From positions 1,119,001-1,183,000 of the forward strand of contig NZ_HG916852.1 in the NCBI RefSeq assembly GCF_000577275.2: a DNA stretch of 64,000 nt. Direction: 5' to 3'. The stretch comes from Rhizobium favelukesii (lineage in GTDB: Bacteria; Pseudomonadota; Alphaproteobacteria; Rhizobiales; Rhizobiaceae). Made by a program: the position numbers and the translations under genes. The notes beneath the pieces are model-generated. The model was not told the origin of the DNA, ran no database searches, and was given only the letters and a program-made list of their open reading frames with translations. Of the stretch, positions 43,964-52,841 are shown in pieces. Numbering within the stretch: the first letter of the stretch is position 1; each line of letters starts with the position of its first letter.

Positions 43964-44305
43964 ATGGACGCCGAACATCGTCTCGCGACGTATGGAAGCC
44001 TCGCGCCCGGCGAGGTCAATCACGGACAGCTCGACGGCCTTCGCGGCACCTGGCGAAAGGGCACCGTCCGTGGCCGACTTCTTGAGGCCGGATGGGGAGC
44101 GGGGATTGGCTTTCCCGGTCTCGTGCTTGATGACGAAGCCTTCGAAGTCCCTGTTTCAGTATTCGAATCCCCGGACCTTCCGGAACACTGGAAGCGTCTC
44201 GACGAGTTCGAGGGTGAAAGCTATCAGCGTGTCGTCGCCATGGTCACGGTTGGAGGAGGCGTGCAGGTTGAAGCATTCGTCTACGCATTGGCGAAGATGA
44301 CCTAA
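43964..44305 (+). CDS. Gamma-glutamylcyclotransferase-like (AIG2/BtrG fold) protein
   Basis: A compact 113-residue protein with the substrate-loop motif ATYGSLAPG near the start. VRGRLLEAGWGAGIGFPGLV and LDEFEGESYQRVVAMV follow, and the glutamate in FEGESYQR is the likely catalytic acid. The fold performs cyclisation of gamma-glutamyl amines. The real substrate is not known. Codon use is similar to its neighbours. Confidence 0.85.
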   Translation: MDAEHRLATYGSLAPGEVNHGQLDGLRGTWRKGTVRGRLLEAGWGAGIGFPGLVLDDEAFEVPVSVFESPDLPEHWKRLDEFEGESYQRVVAMVTVGGGVQVEAFVYALAKMT

Positions 44306-44436
44306 CTGAGCGGTTCATTCGGTCGAACGGACATCGTCCTCTTCGGCATTGTCACGTCGGATGCGCCTGAAGGGCTGCCGGGCTCGCGAACAAACGAGAT
44401 CAGGCCACGTTCGTCGTGGTTGGCATCAACTAGCCA

Positions 44437-44757
44437 TCAAGACGCTGGCATGGGCGTCAGGCGCGGAGCAATAGCATCGGCGAAACGCTGCCGTGTCGCA
44501 CTGTGTAACGCAAGGGCATCGTGCCGGAAACGACGCGACTCTTCGAGCACAAAATCGAGACCCCGGAAGCCAATCACCACAGCTTGGGCTAGCAAGATCA
44601 AGCCTGCAATTCCAAGTCCGAACTGCGTCGTCACCGCGTGCATCCCGTGGGTCCACACGTCATAGGCGGCGACCGATGCACACGACAGCGGAAACGCGAC
44701 AAAAACACCTTGAACGACGGCGTTCATGAGCTTGTTGATGAGCGATCTGTCTTTCAT
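44437..44757 (-). CDS. Small membrane protein of unknown family
   Basis: About 106 residues with two hydrophobic helices (AVVQGVFVAFPLSCASVAAY; FGLGIAGLILLAQAVVIGF) and a charged C-terminal helix (DFVLEESRRFRHDALAL). The ATG at 44757 or 44766 may be the start. No family is recognised. The membrane topology suggests an inner-membrane accessory protein. Confidence 0.5.
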   Translation of the reverse strand: MKDRSLINKLMNAVVQGVFVAFPLSCASVAAYDVWTHGMHAVTTQFGLGIAGLILLAQAVVIGFRGLDFVLEESRRFRHDALALHSATRQRFADAIAPRLTPMPAS

Positions 44758-44883
44758 GCGGTACACTCACATTGCTATTTCAGTTCCTCCGACAACCTTA
44801 TCCGCCGCAACATGAACTAGCTCTGAAAGGGGCGTTCATAATGGGGACGCCGAGGCGCCTTTCGACCCACTCCCCGACACTTC

Positions 44884-45683
44884 TTCAAAGACTTTCGGAT
44901 TCTGTCCGGTCTTCGAGTTGGCATCGTTTGGCCATTTGCCCCGCAGATTGAAGCGCTTCCGGCATTAGAAGAACCATCGCGTTCAACCTTCCAGGGGCGT
45001 GGTGCATCCGGCAACGCGATTGACCCCAGACGCACCTACAGCATGCCCGGATACGCCGACGCTTTGCTCGAGGCACTGGAGAGCATGAGGGTGGAAAGGT
45101 TTATCGCCGTCGGGCATTCGCTCGGTGGCCATGTCGTACTTGAGATGATCGCGAGGAACGCGGCTGTCGATGGTGCGCTGATCTTTGGAACCCCGCCGAT
45201 AGTCAACAGTCCGGAAGGGCTGCAAGCCGGCTTCAAGCCCAGCCCGAAGATTGCCTACACCGGAAATGCAGAGCTAACCGAAGAGCAGGTCGGTATGGTG
45301 GTCGAACTCGCGCTAGGCGCGGACGCCCTGGACGAAGAGCCGTTCCATTCTGCCGTTCGAAGGACAGACGGCCGGGCCCGCCAGTATATGATCGAGTCCG
45401 CGGTTGCCGGGAGGATAGCGATCAGAGGTGCATCGCCGAGACCACGTCTATTCCCCTCGCGATCATCAACGGCGAAAATGATCCGGCGATCAATCTGGAC
45501 TACATCGACAACATCGATTTCGCGAATATATGGGAAGGCGAACCAATTCGCATCCGTGGCGCTGGACACAGTGTCCACCGAGAGAAGACGGAGAAGTTCA
45601 AGAGATCCTCCTCCGCTTCGAGGATTTCGTGAGGTCGCGATCCAGCCTTGTTCTCGAAGGAGACGATTTCGCGGCAAAGGATA
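44884..45683 (+). pseudogene. Decayed alpha/beta hydrolase gene
   Basis: The best-preserved part (45000-45420) encodes RGASGNAIDPRRTYSMPGYA and the nucleophile elbow VGHSLGGHVVLEMI. After about 45420 the family sequence continues in another frame (IPLAIINGENDPAI with the acid residue, then IRGAGHSVHREK with the histidine). It changes frame again near 45600 (ILLRFEDFVR). Upstream of about 45000 stops interrupt the frame. At least three frame changes mean the gene is inactive. Confidence 0.75.
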
Positions 45684-45733
45684 GCTGAACTGAACCAAGC
45701 GGCAGGATCAGTCTTAGGAAGGATTTGTTACCA

Positions 45734-46171
45734 ATGAACGAGGTCCCGACAGAAGCCGAGCTGGAAGCCGCGCCCATCCTTGAGGGGTGGGTGCTTGAGA
45801 GCCCGTCCGATAGCAGGCCGTGGCTCTACGGCTGGTTTTTCGGCCACCCGGAAATCGACGATGGTGATCACGGGCACACGGCTCCCGTCTTAGATATGGA
45901 TAGAGGGAGCCCCGCCCGTTGGGCGAGGACGGAGAGCCGCCTGTATCGGCTTGGTTTATCCTATCCCCCGGCCGAGCGAGAAATCCGCTATTGGGCGCAA
46001 AAGCTTCGTAGACGCCGTCATCTCCCATTGGGAGAAGCACCCGGAGGTGGGAACGACATCGATGCCATGATCGCGTTCATCCGCGAGGAGAAGCCCTTCC
46101 GAGAGCAGAAGCTTACGCGCATGGAGCATGCCTACGGGGAGGAACAAGAGCAAATGGCCGCTGGGCGATGA
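45734..46171 (+). CDS. Conserved-looking hypothetical protein
   Basis: The ATG at 45734 gives 145 residues. The core LEGWVLESPSDSRPWLYGWF, a GHP element, the WARTESRLYRLG stretch and the acidic/basic C-terminus look like real coding sequence with an intact frame. No catalytic motif, membrane span or signal is visible. I do not recognise a function. Confidence 0.55.
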   Translation: MNEVPTEAELEAAPILEGWVLESPSDSRPWLYGWFFGHPEIDDGDHGHTAPVLDMDRGSPARWARTESRLYRLGLSYPPAEREIRYWAQKLRRRRHLPLGEAPGGGNDIDAMIAFIREEKPFREQKLTRMEHAYGEEQEQMAAGR

Positions 46172-46329
46172 GATGCCGGAAATCGATGGTGCCAAAACGT
46201 TCTGCGCGAGGGAGACGGATTACCGCGTCAGGGTCAGTTTGACGGAGGCTGTCGTGAGCACTTCGTATCGCGACCTACGTATGCGGCAACATACCGGCTG
46301 GCAAAACGGGGTTATTTTGGCAGTTCCGC

Positions 46330-47175
46330 TTATCGGCCCGACAGCATTGGAAGCACGGGACGTATCCTCCTGTAATCCGGATTGACCATCCATCTCTCCT
46401 GGGAGAAATACGCTCTCGTACGAGTCTGCTCGTTGGAGGTCTGGGAAAGGACCAGGGTGAAATCGTAACTGTTCTCGTGGCTCAGTTCTCGTGTGAACTC
46501 GAAAGATGCACCGAAGCGCTCGGATCGGACATCCAATAGTTTCTGGATCGGGACCAGCGTGTCCTGAAAGTCTCCCCACGTTGCTTGGCTGACCAGAACA
46601 TTGAAGATGCGCATAAGGGACGGATCGAGGCTTCCTTGATCTTCCGTCGTCGGCCCTACAATTCTACCACTGACCTCAAGGACCTCTCCCCACGCGTTCC
46701 CGCGAACGCGCAGGAAGGTCGAGCGTAGAGGACGAACCTCGTCTCGTTCGTAAATGCGCTGAAAGTAGCATTCGTAACTCACACTGCGCATGGAAGCGGC
46801 GCGCCACTCTGTCGCCTCAATGCCGGCGTCTCGAAACGCTGCACAGATTTGGGGTCCGGAAATCCGCCAGGTGCGGGTGAACTGGCTGGCCAGTTCATAA
46901 ATTGGAGCCTCGAAAAGGCGCGCTTCATTCAACGTAGAGGATCGTGAACCGACGGGCTCTGCAATCGCATCCCCAGTCGGCTGAGAGGACAGGGCCTCAT
47001 TGTGAACAACCGGATGTGCGCTGCCTGTCACGAGATGGTGCCAATAGGGCGCGCTCGACAGTGCAACGACACCTATGATTGCAAGGCAGCAGAGCCCCAT
47101 GAGGAGCGCCATGCGGCTTTTGATCCAGAGCGGCGGGGTTGCTCGACTTCCTGAAGTCTGGTTTCCCAAATCCAA
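46330..47175 (-). CDS. Membrane-anchored hypothetical protein
   Basis: The 281-residue protein has one membrane span near residues 22-45 (MALLMGLCCLAIIGVVALSS) and a long periplasmic-type domain (FTRTWRISGPQICAAFRDAG, YECYFQRIYERDE, FLRVRGNAWGEVLEVSGRIV, FGASFEFTRELSHENSYDFT). Two cysteines (QICAAF, YECYF) could form a disulfide. It resembles uncharacterised rhizobial membrane proteins, but I cannot name a family with confidence. Confidence 0.55.
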   Translation of the reverse strand: MDLGNQTSGSRATPPLWIKSRMALLMGLCCLAIIGVVALSSAPYWHHLVTGSAHPVVHNEALSSQPTGDAIAEPVGSRSSTLNEARLFEAPIYELASQFTRTWRISGPQICAAFRDAGIEATEWRAASMRSVSYECYFQRIYERDEVRPLRSTFLRVRGNAWGEVLEVSGRIVGPTTEDQGSLDPSLMRIFNVLVSQATWGDFQDTLVPIQKLLDVRSERFGASFEFTRELSHENSYDFTLVLSQTSNEQTRTRAYFSQERWMVNPDYRRIRPVLPMLSGR

Positions 47176-47384
47176 TACCGTCGTAAGCGCGAATGCGAGA
47201 TCGCTAACATAGCAGTGGTTGAAGGCCTTTGGAAGTCATCGGTCAGCGAGCTGCACTGACACAACGCGATTAGCGTAACTTGTCAGTAGGAATCTCCCGA
47301 TATTGATCGGCGCTTTCAGGGAGTGAGTGATGGTTTCTGCAATTGACCGACTTGCCGACCTACTGCGGGAAAAAGAACTGACTC

Positions 47385-47389
47385 CTTAT
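47385..47389 (+). repeat. Target-site duplication, left copy (CTTAT)
   Basis: CTTAT immediately flanks the left inverted repeat of the IS and recurs at 48904-48908 after the right one. Confidence 0.85.
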
Positions 47390-48903
47390 CTCGACTTTGT
47401 ACATTATGCAGCGAAGCAAAGTGCTTGTGTCATCCGCTTGAGGCGGCTTGGTTGAGTTTCAGGAATGTCCGGGTCTGGCGGGTGCTGTCGATAAATATCC
47501 TGATCCCACAGGATCATGCGAACCGCACCGATGGCATCGGAGAAGGTGAACTCTGTTTTCTTGTACCAGGCGGCGGCATAGGGAAGGACGCCATGACCGA
47601 GCAGATCGCATGCCCAGAGTGTGACGAGGCTGTAGAGCGCCAGCAGCGACGGGGTCGTGCGCATGATGGCTTTGTCGTTCCACTGCCGTTGGGTTTCCAC
47701 GCCAAGATGCGCTCGCGTTTCGGCGAAGGTGACCTCGATCTGCCAGCGCCGAACGAAATAGGCAATGATCTGAGCGGGCTCAAGGTTGACGTTGGTGCTC
47801 ATGAACGCCTGGGGTTCACGACGGCCTGATGGATCGCGAACGAGAACCCAGCGAATTGGTCTTGGGGGCGTTCCACGCCGATACCAGAGGCCGGTTCCTG
47901 ATGTGACATCAAGGGTTTTGTCGGTTTGCTTGCCGTACCAGGACGATGCGACGATGCGCTGCCACTCGGTCTTTGCGTCTTTGAGGAGCGTTTTCAGTTT
48001 CGGCAATGGCCTGCCTTTTTGCGCCGGTCGCCCGAGCGTATGTTCGTGCCGTTGATCTGGTGGAGCAAAGAGACTGGCATCCAGACGCAACCGCGTGATG
48101 AGAGTGGCCGTGTCGGGAAGAGCCGCAGCCAGTGTATGAACGGCAAAGCTGCTATCGCCGACAAAGATGATTTCGCGGCCCGGCAGCCAGCGGCAAAGCT
48201 GCAAGACGCCTTGCCTTGCCCAATCAGTCAGCAGCTTGTGCTTTCGGCCCTTCTTCTGATCATGGCGCTCAGAGGGACACAGGATCGTCAGCACCGGCAG
48301 GGCTTTAATACATTTTGCCCATGGGACAGGTGAAAGAACCATGAAGCTCAACCATCTCAAGCCGCTGGCCTTGACAAAGTGGCCATGGCTGGAGCGCACC
48401 GGGTCACGATAAATTCCACGCGCGGCGATGCGTTGGCCCCAACGCCGTTCGATTGTATCATCCATGCCAATCACGACAGGGCCCTCGGGCACGAGCCGGG
48501 CAACAATGATGGACAGCAGACGGGCCGCCAACGTGCGAGGGTTCCAGCGGGCTCGGTTGAGGAGTTGATGATAGGCGGCAAAATTACTTACCTCCGCGCG
48601 TCCGGTGATGCGCAGGCAGGCCGTCACCGTTCGCTTGCCAGGCGAAAGGAGCGCACCCATCACCAGGACCAGCAGATGCTCCCAGCTTGGCGCGGTAAAC
48701 CAGAAACGAAACGGCGACAGCCATTTGCGAAGGATGTGGGGGACCGCGTCTCCCGGCTCACGGCTACAATCATGTTGTTCGCTCATCCATTCGTTCGAAT
48801 CCGATCAAACGAATGGCGCAAGGCCGGGACCCTGCGGCGAATTGATTCACCCAGGGCTGCTCAGATGCCCCCGAAATCACCACCGATTTTGTACAAAGTC
48901 GAG
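47390..48903 (-). mobile_element. 1514-bp insertion sequence with DDE transposase
   Basis: The ends are perfect 14-bp inverted repeats (CTCGACTTTGTACA at 47390-47403 and its complement at 48890-48903). The element is flanked by CTTAT on both sides and carries one transposase gene. It looks complete and recently inserted, because the repeats and duplication are undamaged. Confidence 0.9.
47404..48786 (-). CDS. Transposase (IS701-like DDE superfamily)
   Basis: The 460-residue protein contains VVIGMDDTIERRWGQRI (first Asp), a second acidic region in IIFVGDSSFAVHTLAA, and YFVRRWQIEVTFAETRAHLG with the last Glu, as in IS701-like/DDE_5 transposases. The frame is intact. The stop lies one base inside the left inverted repeat. 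IS701 members usually make 4-bp duplications, whereas 5 bp fits best here, so the family name is provisional. Confidence 0.85.
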   Translation of the reverse strand: MSEQHDCSREPGDAVPHILRKWLSPFRFWFTAPSWEHLLVLVMGALLSPGKRTVTACLRITGRAEVSNFAAYHQLLNRARWNPRTLAARLLSIIVARLVPEGPVVIGMDDTIERRWGQRIAARGIYRDPVRSSHGHFVKASGLRWLSFMVLSPVPWAKCIKALPVLTILCPSERHDQKKGRKHKLLTDWARQGVLQLCRWLPGREIIFVGDSSFAVHTLAAALPDTATLITRLRLDASLFAPPDQRHEHTLGRPAQKGRPLPKLKTLLKDAKTEWQRIVASSWYGKQTDKTLDVTSGTGLWYRRGTPPRPIRWVLVRDPSGRREPQAFMSTNVNLEPAQIIAYFVRRWQIEVTFAETRAHLGVETQRQWNDKAIMRTTPSLLALYSLVTLWACDLLGHGVLPYAAAWYKKTEFTFSDAIGAVRMILWDQDIYRQHPPDPDIPETQPSRLKRMTQALCFAA

Positions 48904-49614
48904 CTTATGATGTCCATCTGAAAAAGATCCTTCAAAAGCCCGACGTTCTGCGACTTCTGTGGAACGAACACCGACTAGCCGGAGGTAGGAATCCGCACCG
49001 GATGCATTGGCGCTTCTGAGCCCATCGGCGCGAACGACATGACCTTTGTCGGGGAGGAATATCGGGAAACACAGGCAACGTATAGAGCTGATATCGTTGT
49101 CACCGCCGGGCGCAACAGGCTGCTCCACGTCGAGCAACAAACGAAGCATAGAGGTGCGATGGTAGCCGAGATGCTGCGGCGTGGCATGGATGTACCCTTA
49201 ACGTTCAAAGAACTTGTGGGGCAGCCTGGATTGGTCGAAAGCTGGACGCCGCGCCCTGAGGTTCTTGTTCCTCATGCCGAGGCTCCGGACGTCTACTGAT
49301 CGCCGACGACCCGGCTGTCGCAATGTTGAAGGCAGGTTGGATCGCGCCGGGCAATCCATTCGCAGAACGTGATCCCTCAGCCCTTCTCGAACGGATCATG
49401 ACCGAGACTGTCGATCAGGATCCGCTGCTGTGTCCGGGATTCGCAGTGCGTCTGATCGATATAGACAAGGTTGACGCAAGGCGGCTGTCGATTTTTCGGG
49501 AAAGGGTGGAGGTGATGGAGGAGCGGGTCCGTCCCCGTACTCCTAGTGACGCTGTCGGTGATCTCAGCGGGCGACGGCCGCCGGATCTGCTCGATTGACA
49601 CTTGTACAGACACC

Positions 49615-49684
49615 AGATATTTAGTCTTAAAGCCAAATATCTAGCACATAAACTAGGTATCTGGTCTTAAAGCTAAACAACTGG
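49615..49684. repeat. Two 40-bp-spaced AT-rich repeats before the MNT gene
   Basis: Two copies of a roughly 30-base element share GTCTTAAAGC (49624-49633 and 49664-49673), 40 bases apart. The first also has AGATATTT/AAATATCT as a perfect inverted repeat. They lie 19-88 bases before the MNT start, the usual place for an autoregulatory operator. Confidence 0.6.
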
Positions 49685-49702
49685 TTTTTGTCGAGGAGCC
49701 GA

Positions 49703-50356
49703 ATGGCCCGATCATCACGAGAAAGCGCGATACGGTATCCCATTACCGCCATTCTTGGCGTCGACTCGAACACACGCGTGTTAAGGGTCCTTTCGCTACA
49801 TGGAGGAATGCTGGCGTCCAACGAGATTGTTCGCAAAAGCCGGCTGGTTCCGGAAAGTGTACGAAAAGCGTTAATCGATCTCGTTTCGCTAGGGATCGTA
49901 TCTTCGTCTGGGGCGGGGCGGTCGCGCGTGTACTGCTTGAATGCTGACCATTATTTCTCGTCAGCGCTATCGAATCTGTTCAAAGCCGAAAGCGACCGCT
50001 TTACTGCGATCTTGGAAGCAGTCCGGCAAAGCGCCGCCGGAGAGCCGTTCTTCAGTCTGTTCTACTACGGAAGTGTTGCCCGCGGAGAAGATAGACGGGA
50101 TAGCGATCTGGACATTGGTATAGTCGCCCAAGCAGACGAACTTGCCTCCATAGTTGAACGAATCCGTGAGGAACTGAGGGATGCGTCGCAGAGATTTGGT
50201 TTTCTCCCTAATGTGGTCGGGCTGGACTTTGCCGATATCGAAAGACTAGATAAAGACTCGGATCCATGGTGGAAGAGCGTCATATCGGAAGCAATCGTCC
50301 TTTCTGGAAAGCGTCCCGAAGATGCGATCGGCTTCAATGGAGAGGGACGTGGTTAG
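49703..50356 (+). CDS. Winged-helix-MNT nucleotidyltransferase, likely antitoxin of an MNT-HEPN pair
   Basis: The ATG at 49703 with GAGGAG upstream gives 217 residues. The N-terminal 85 residues look like a winged helix (SNTRVLRVLSLHGG, ESVRKALIDLVSLGIVSSSG). Residues about 110-150 carry the minimal nucleotidyltransferase motif YYGSVARGEDRRDSDLDIGI (GSxARG...SDxD) with both metal-binding aspartates. In MNT-HEPN modules the MNT protein modifies and silences the HEPN RNase. The fused DNA-binding domain fits autoregulation. Upstream repeats could be its target. Confidence 0.85.
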   Translation: MARSSRESAIRYPITAILGVDSNTRVLRVLSLHGGMLASNEIVRKSRLVPESVRKALIDLVSLGIVSSSGAGRSRVYCLNADHYFSSALSNLFKAESDRFTAILEAVRQSAAGEPFFSLFYYGSVARGEDRRDSDLDIGIVAQADELASIVERIREELRDASQRFGFLPNVVGLDFADIERLDKDSDPWWKSVISEAIVLSGKRPEDAIGFNGEGRG

Positions 50357-50663
50357 AACCGGATCTACGAAGAACAAAGATGATGCTTTTGCCAACGGTA
50401 GGCTTCTGATAGCCCGCGGCTACCTCAAGAACGCGCGTAACAGCAATGCTGTCGCAGACCTTGGCGACATCGGCAATCCGTCGATGTCAACCGTCATCAA
50501 CTGCGCGATCGCTTATTCCGACGCTTTGACAGCGAAGTTCCGCGGCGAAATCAACCAAGACGACCATCAAGCTATCACCAAGCTTCTGAAAGCAGCGCTG
50601 GGGAAAGCTGCAGTGCCAGAGATTTGGGAGCAAGCTCTCCTAGGACGATTTGCAGTGACGTGA
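50337..50663 (+). CDS. HEPN-like toxin candidate with an antisense-derived C-terminus
   Basis: Starts overlap the MNT gene by about 20 bases (ATG 50337; ATG 50322 and GTG 50349 are alternatives). The product has about 108 residues, all helical: NGRLLIARGYLKNARNSNAV, VINCAIAYSDALTAKF, DDHQAITKLLKAALG. This matches small HEPN proteins coupled to MNT partners; the Arg and His of RGEINQDDH may be the R-x(n)-H RNase motif with unusual spacing. The last ~18 codons (AVPEIWEQALLGRFAVT) are read from DNA whose opposite strand encodes CNNM sequence, so the natural C-terminus has been replaced. Confidence 0.65.
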   Translation: MERDVVRTGSTKNKDDAFANGRLLIARGYLKNARNSNAVADLGDIGNPSMSTVINCAIAYSDALTAKFRGEINQDDHQAITKLLKAALGKAAVPEIWEQALLGRFAVT

Positions 50664-51020
50664 TTATGACGAAAGCGATCACGACGGCGATCGTATGGGA
50701 TGCCGTTTCCGACCAACCCCCGACAATGTTTTCAAGAACTGGCTCGATGAGGTGGGCAAAGGCGGGCTCCCCGACCCATCCAGTGCGAGCGACGAGATTG
50801 TGATCCCGAGTTGTGTCGCGGCGAGATGTGCGTCAAGATTGTCGACCGCGACCTGCAGCGCTTTCGAATTAGTGCGACGTCTTTGAACCAGCTCGGCAAC
50901 ACGGCTGCGGCGGACCGAAACGAGCGCGAACTCCGCGGCAACGAAAAAGCCATTTGCAGCGACGAGCACGAGCACTGGGGCGATGCCGAGGTAGTCGCGG
51001 GCGAGATTTGAAAGTGACAT
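50608..51020 (-). pseudogene. 5' fragment of a CNNM/hemolysin-family gene
   Basis: From the ATG at 51020 the product reads as a CNNM membrane domain (APVLVLVAANGFFVAAEFAL, LDAHLAATQLGITISSLAL). A missing G near 50780 shifts the frame. In the corrected frame it continues WVGEPAFAHLIEPVLENIVG, SHTIAVVIAFVIITSLQIV and LGELAPKSLALQ, then loses similarity at about 50608 inside the HEPN gene. The CBS and CorC parts are absent. The gene is inactive. Confidence 0.8.
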
Positions 51021-51091
51021 TCGGCAAGTCTCATTTGCAAGCGTTTAGGGCGCGACGATTTCCCGTCGAATGCCGTCAGCTCGGCCCTCGG

Positions 51092-51235
51092 CTACATTGT
51101 AGCCAATCTAACTATCTGATTTTCCTGCTCAGCTACAGGTTCGTGCGGGGAAGCGATGCCGAGGACGATCTCGAGCACGATCAGGGTAGCAAGGCCGACC
51201 CAAGCGGAAGGGTCGGATATCCAGTCGAAGAACAT
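51092..51235 (-). pseudogene. N-terminal fragment of a TerC-family gene
   Basis: The ATG at 51235 opens MFFDWISDPSAWVGLATLIV then LEIVLGI, the typical start of TerC membrane proteins. After 27 codons (about 51155) the family sequence stops and unrelated codons run to a TAG at 51092. The 3' half of a TerC/CBS/CorC gene lies at 41942-42645 on the same strand. Only the first helix remains here. Confidence 0.7.
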
Positions 51236-51404
51236 CAGTGGTTCAATGCGGCCATATCAGTTGGACCGCTCCTTTTGGCATGAAAATGGGGGTGAGCGCA
51301 GCACGCCGGGCCTCGTTCACTGCAATCATGATGAAGAGAGCCGCTTTGCCTTCGGCTGGATGCCTCGCGTGGAAGCGATCGCGTCGATCGTGAAGAACTC
51401 GATA

Positions 51405-52763
51405 TCAGACATTGAGCTGCGGTATCGATCGGCTCTGGGACGTGGAGATTAGTGCGGCTACCAGACACAAAAGCTGTCTGAACCATCGCAGCAGGAGGGA
51501 GAAGTTGTATCCGGCTGCGGCCAGAACGGCATTGACGGCATGCCCCTGTTCGCCAGCGAGATAATTGCGGTCCATTCTGTGTTCGCTCTTGAGGTGTCCA
51601 ATGACGGGTTCGACCGCCGATCGTCGTCGCATCTGGCGCTTGATGGCGGGCGTGAGGCGGCGCTTCTGGCCGCTGGTGAAGACCCTCAGCTTGTGACTTT
51701 CGGGAGCATTGTGGCCGCGGTATCCAGCGTCGGCCAGAATGCGGGTGACCTCGTTGCCGATCATCTTTTCCATATCCGGAACGACGGTCGCGAGCGTGTG
51801 GCCATCGTAGGGATTGCCGGGCAGCGCCGTCGCGTGCAGAGCGAACTGCCCGCCCTTTGAACGGTTCAGTGTTGTGGCCACGGACACCTTCACTCCAAAC
51901 TCATAGGGCTTGTGCGCCTTGCCTTTACCAATGCACTCGACCTCGTCGGCGTGCAGGCTATAGATCTTGCGGCCACGCTGACGTTGCCGCTGCTCGATGA
52001 CCGTTTTTGCCTGATAGAGCGACCATTTGAAGATCGCGTCGAGTTGTTCGTCACCGGCGATCTGACGCTCGATGTCGCGAACGATCCGGCCGAGATAGGT
52101 CTTCAACTTGCGCAGTGCCTTGCCGGCCCGTTTGAATTGCTTCGCATGAGCGTAGCGTTGGTATTGGATCAGGGCGAATTTACCGACCCGAAGATAGGTC
52201 TGGCGCAGATCCAGCCCCATTTTCTTCGCCAGCCGCACCAACCGTTCGCGCGCCCGGTGAATAAGCTTGGCATCCGTCGGGAACATGACGTTCTTCGGTT
52301 GAACGGTCGTGTCCACGATCACCTGCCGCGTATCCTGCGGCTTCATCGCGCCTGTCTTGACAGCCACGGCCAGGCTCTCTTGCAAGAGCGCGGCGATCCG
52401 CTCCTCGCCCATGCGCTGCCGCCAGCGCGTCATCGAGGAGCGGTCGAACGATAGGTCGTGCCGAAAGAACTCCTCGCCGCACAGGTACTGGAAATAGGGG
52501 TTCTCCACCCAGCGCTCGCACAGGGCCTCGTCCGACAGGCTGAACGTGTGCTTAAGAATGGCCAGCCCCGCCATCAGCCGCGTCGGCAATGGCGGCATGC
52601 CCGCTCCGTCCGAATACACCGTCCCAAAGCGGGCTTCCAACACAGGCCAGTCGATCGCCTGCGCCAGGCGCACCAGTTCGTGCTTCATGTTGATGATCTG
52701 GTCCAGCCGGGATCGGAACAAATCCTGTTCACCCGTTTCGCGCCGTTCGCGTGGTTTACCCAT
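51405..52763 (-). CDS. IS5-like transposase
   Basis: The 452-residue protein has an N-terminal DUF772-type domain (MAGLAILKHTFSLSDEALCE, NPYFQYLCGEEFFRHDLSFD) and a DDE domain (VIVDTTVQPKNVMFPTDAKL, ILADAGYRGHNA, KRQMRRRSAVEPVIGHLKSE). It is intact. The last residues (ISTSQSRSIPQLNV) may read past the true IS end into flanking DNA. I could not define terminal repeats. A 10-bp hairpin (GGAAACAGCC/GGCTGTTTCC, 52842-52869) upstream of the gene and a CAGACA/TGTCTG hairpin near 51463-51481 may be subterminal structures. Confidence 0.85.
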   Translation of the reverse strand: MGKPRERRETGEQDLFRSRLDQIINMKHELVRLAQAIDWPVLEARFGTVYSDGAGMPPLPTRLMAGLAILKHTFSLSDEALCERWVENPYFQYLCGEEFFRHDLSFDRSSMTRWRQRMGEERIAALLQESLAVAVKTGAMKPQDTRQVIVDTTVQPKNVMFPTDAKLIHRARERLVRLAKKMGLDLRQTYLRVGKFALIQYQRYAHAKQFKRAGKALRKLKTYLGRIVRDIERQIAGDEQLDAIFKWSLYQAKTVIEQRQRQRGRKIYSLHADEVECIGKGKAHKPYEFGVKVSVATTLNRSKGGQFALHATALPGNPYDGHTLATVVPDMEKMIGNEVTRILADAGYRGHNAPESHKLRVFTSGQKRRLTPAIKRQMRRRSAVEPVIGHLKSEHRMDRNYLAGEQGHAVNAVLAAAGYNFSLLLRWFRQLLCLVAALISTSQSRSIPQLNV

Positions 52764-52841
52764 TCCTGGCTCTCCGATTCATCGCGATAACCCAGTGAAT
52801 CACGCTTCGCCAACCAGGGAAACCTCAAACTGATTTTGCAA

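Larger units (their letters stand above)
47330..49598 (+). pseudogene. Gene disrupted by the IS and by frameshifts (PD-(D/E)XK-like?)
   Basis: Removing the IS and one copy of the target duplication joins MVSAIDRLADLLREKELTPY (from 47330) to DVHLKKILQKPDVLRLLWNE in one frame. A frame change near 48985 leads into SEPIGANDMTFVGEEYRE and DIVVTAGRNRLLHVEQQTK (D...E-x-Q pattern as in Rpn/PD-(D/E)XK proteins). Another shift near 49290 leads into LLIADDPAVAMLKAG and DPSALLERIMTETVDQDPL, ending at 49598. The pieces fit one ancestral protein of roughly 250 residues. Nuclease identity is tentative. Confidence 0.6.
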
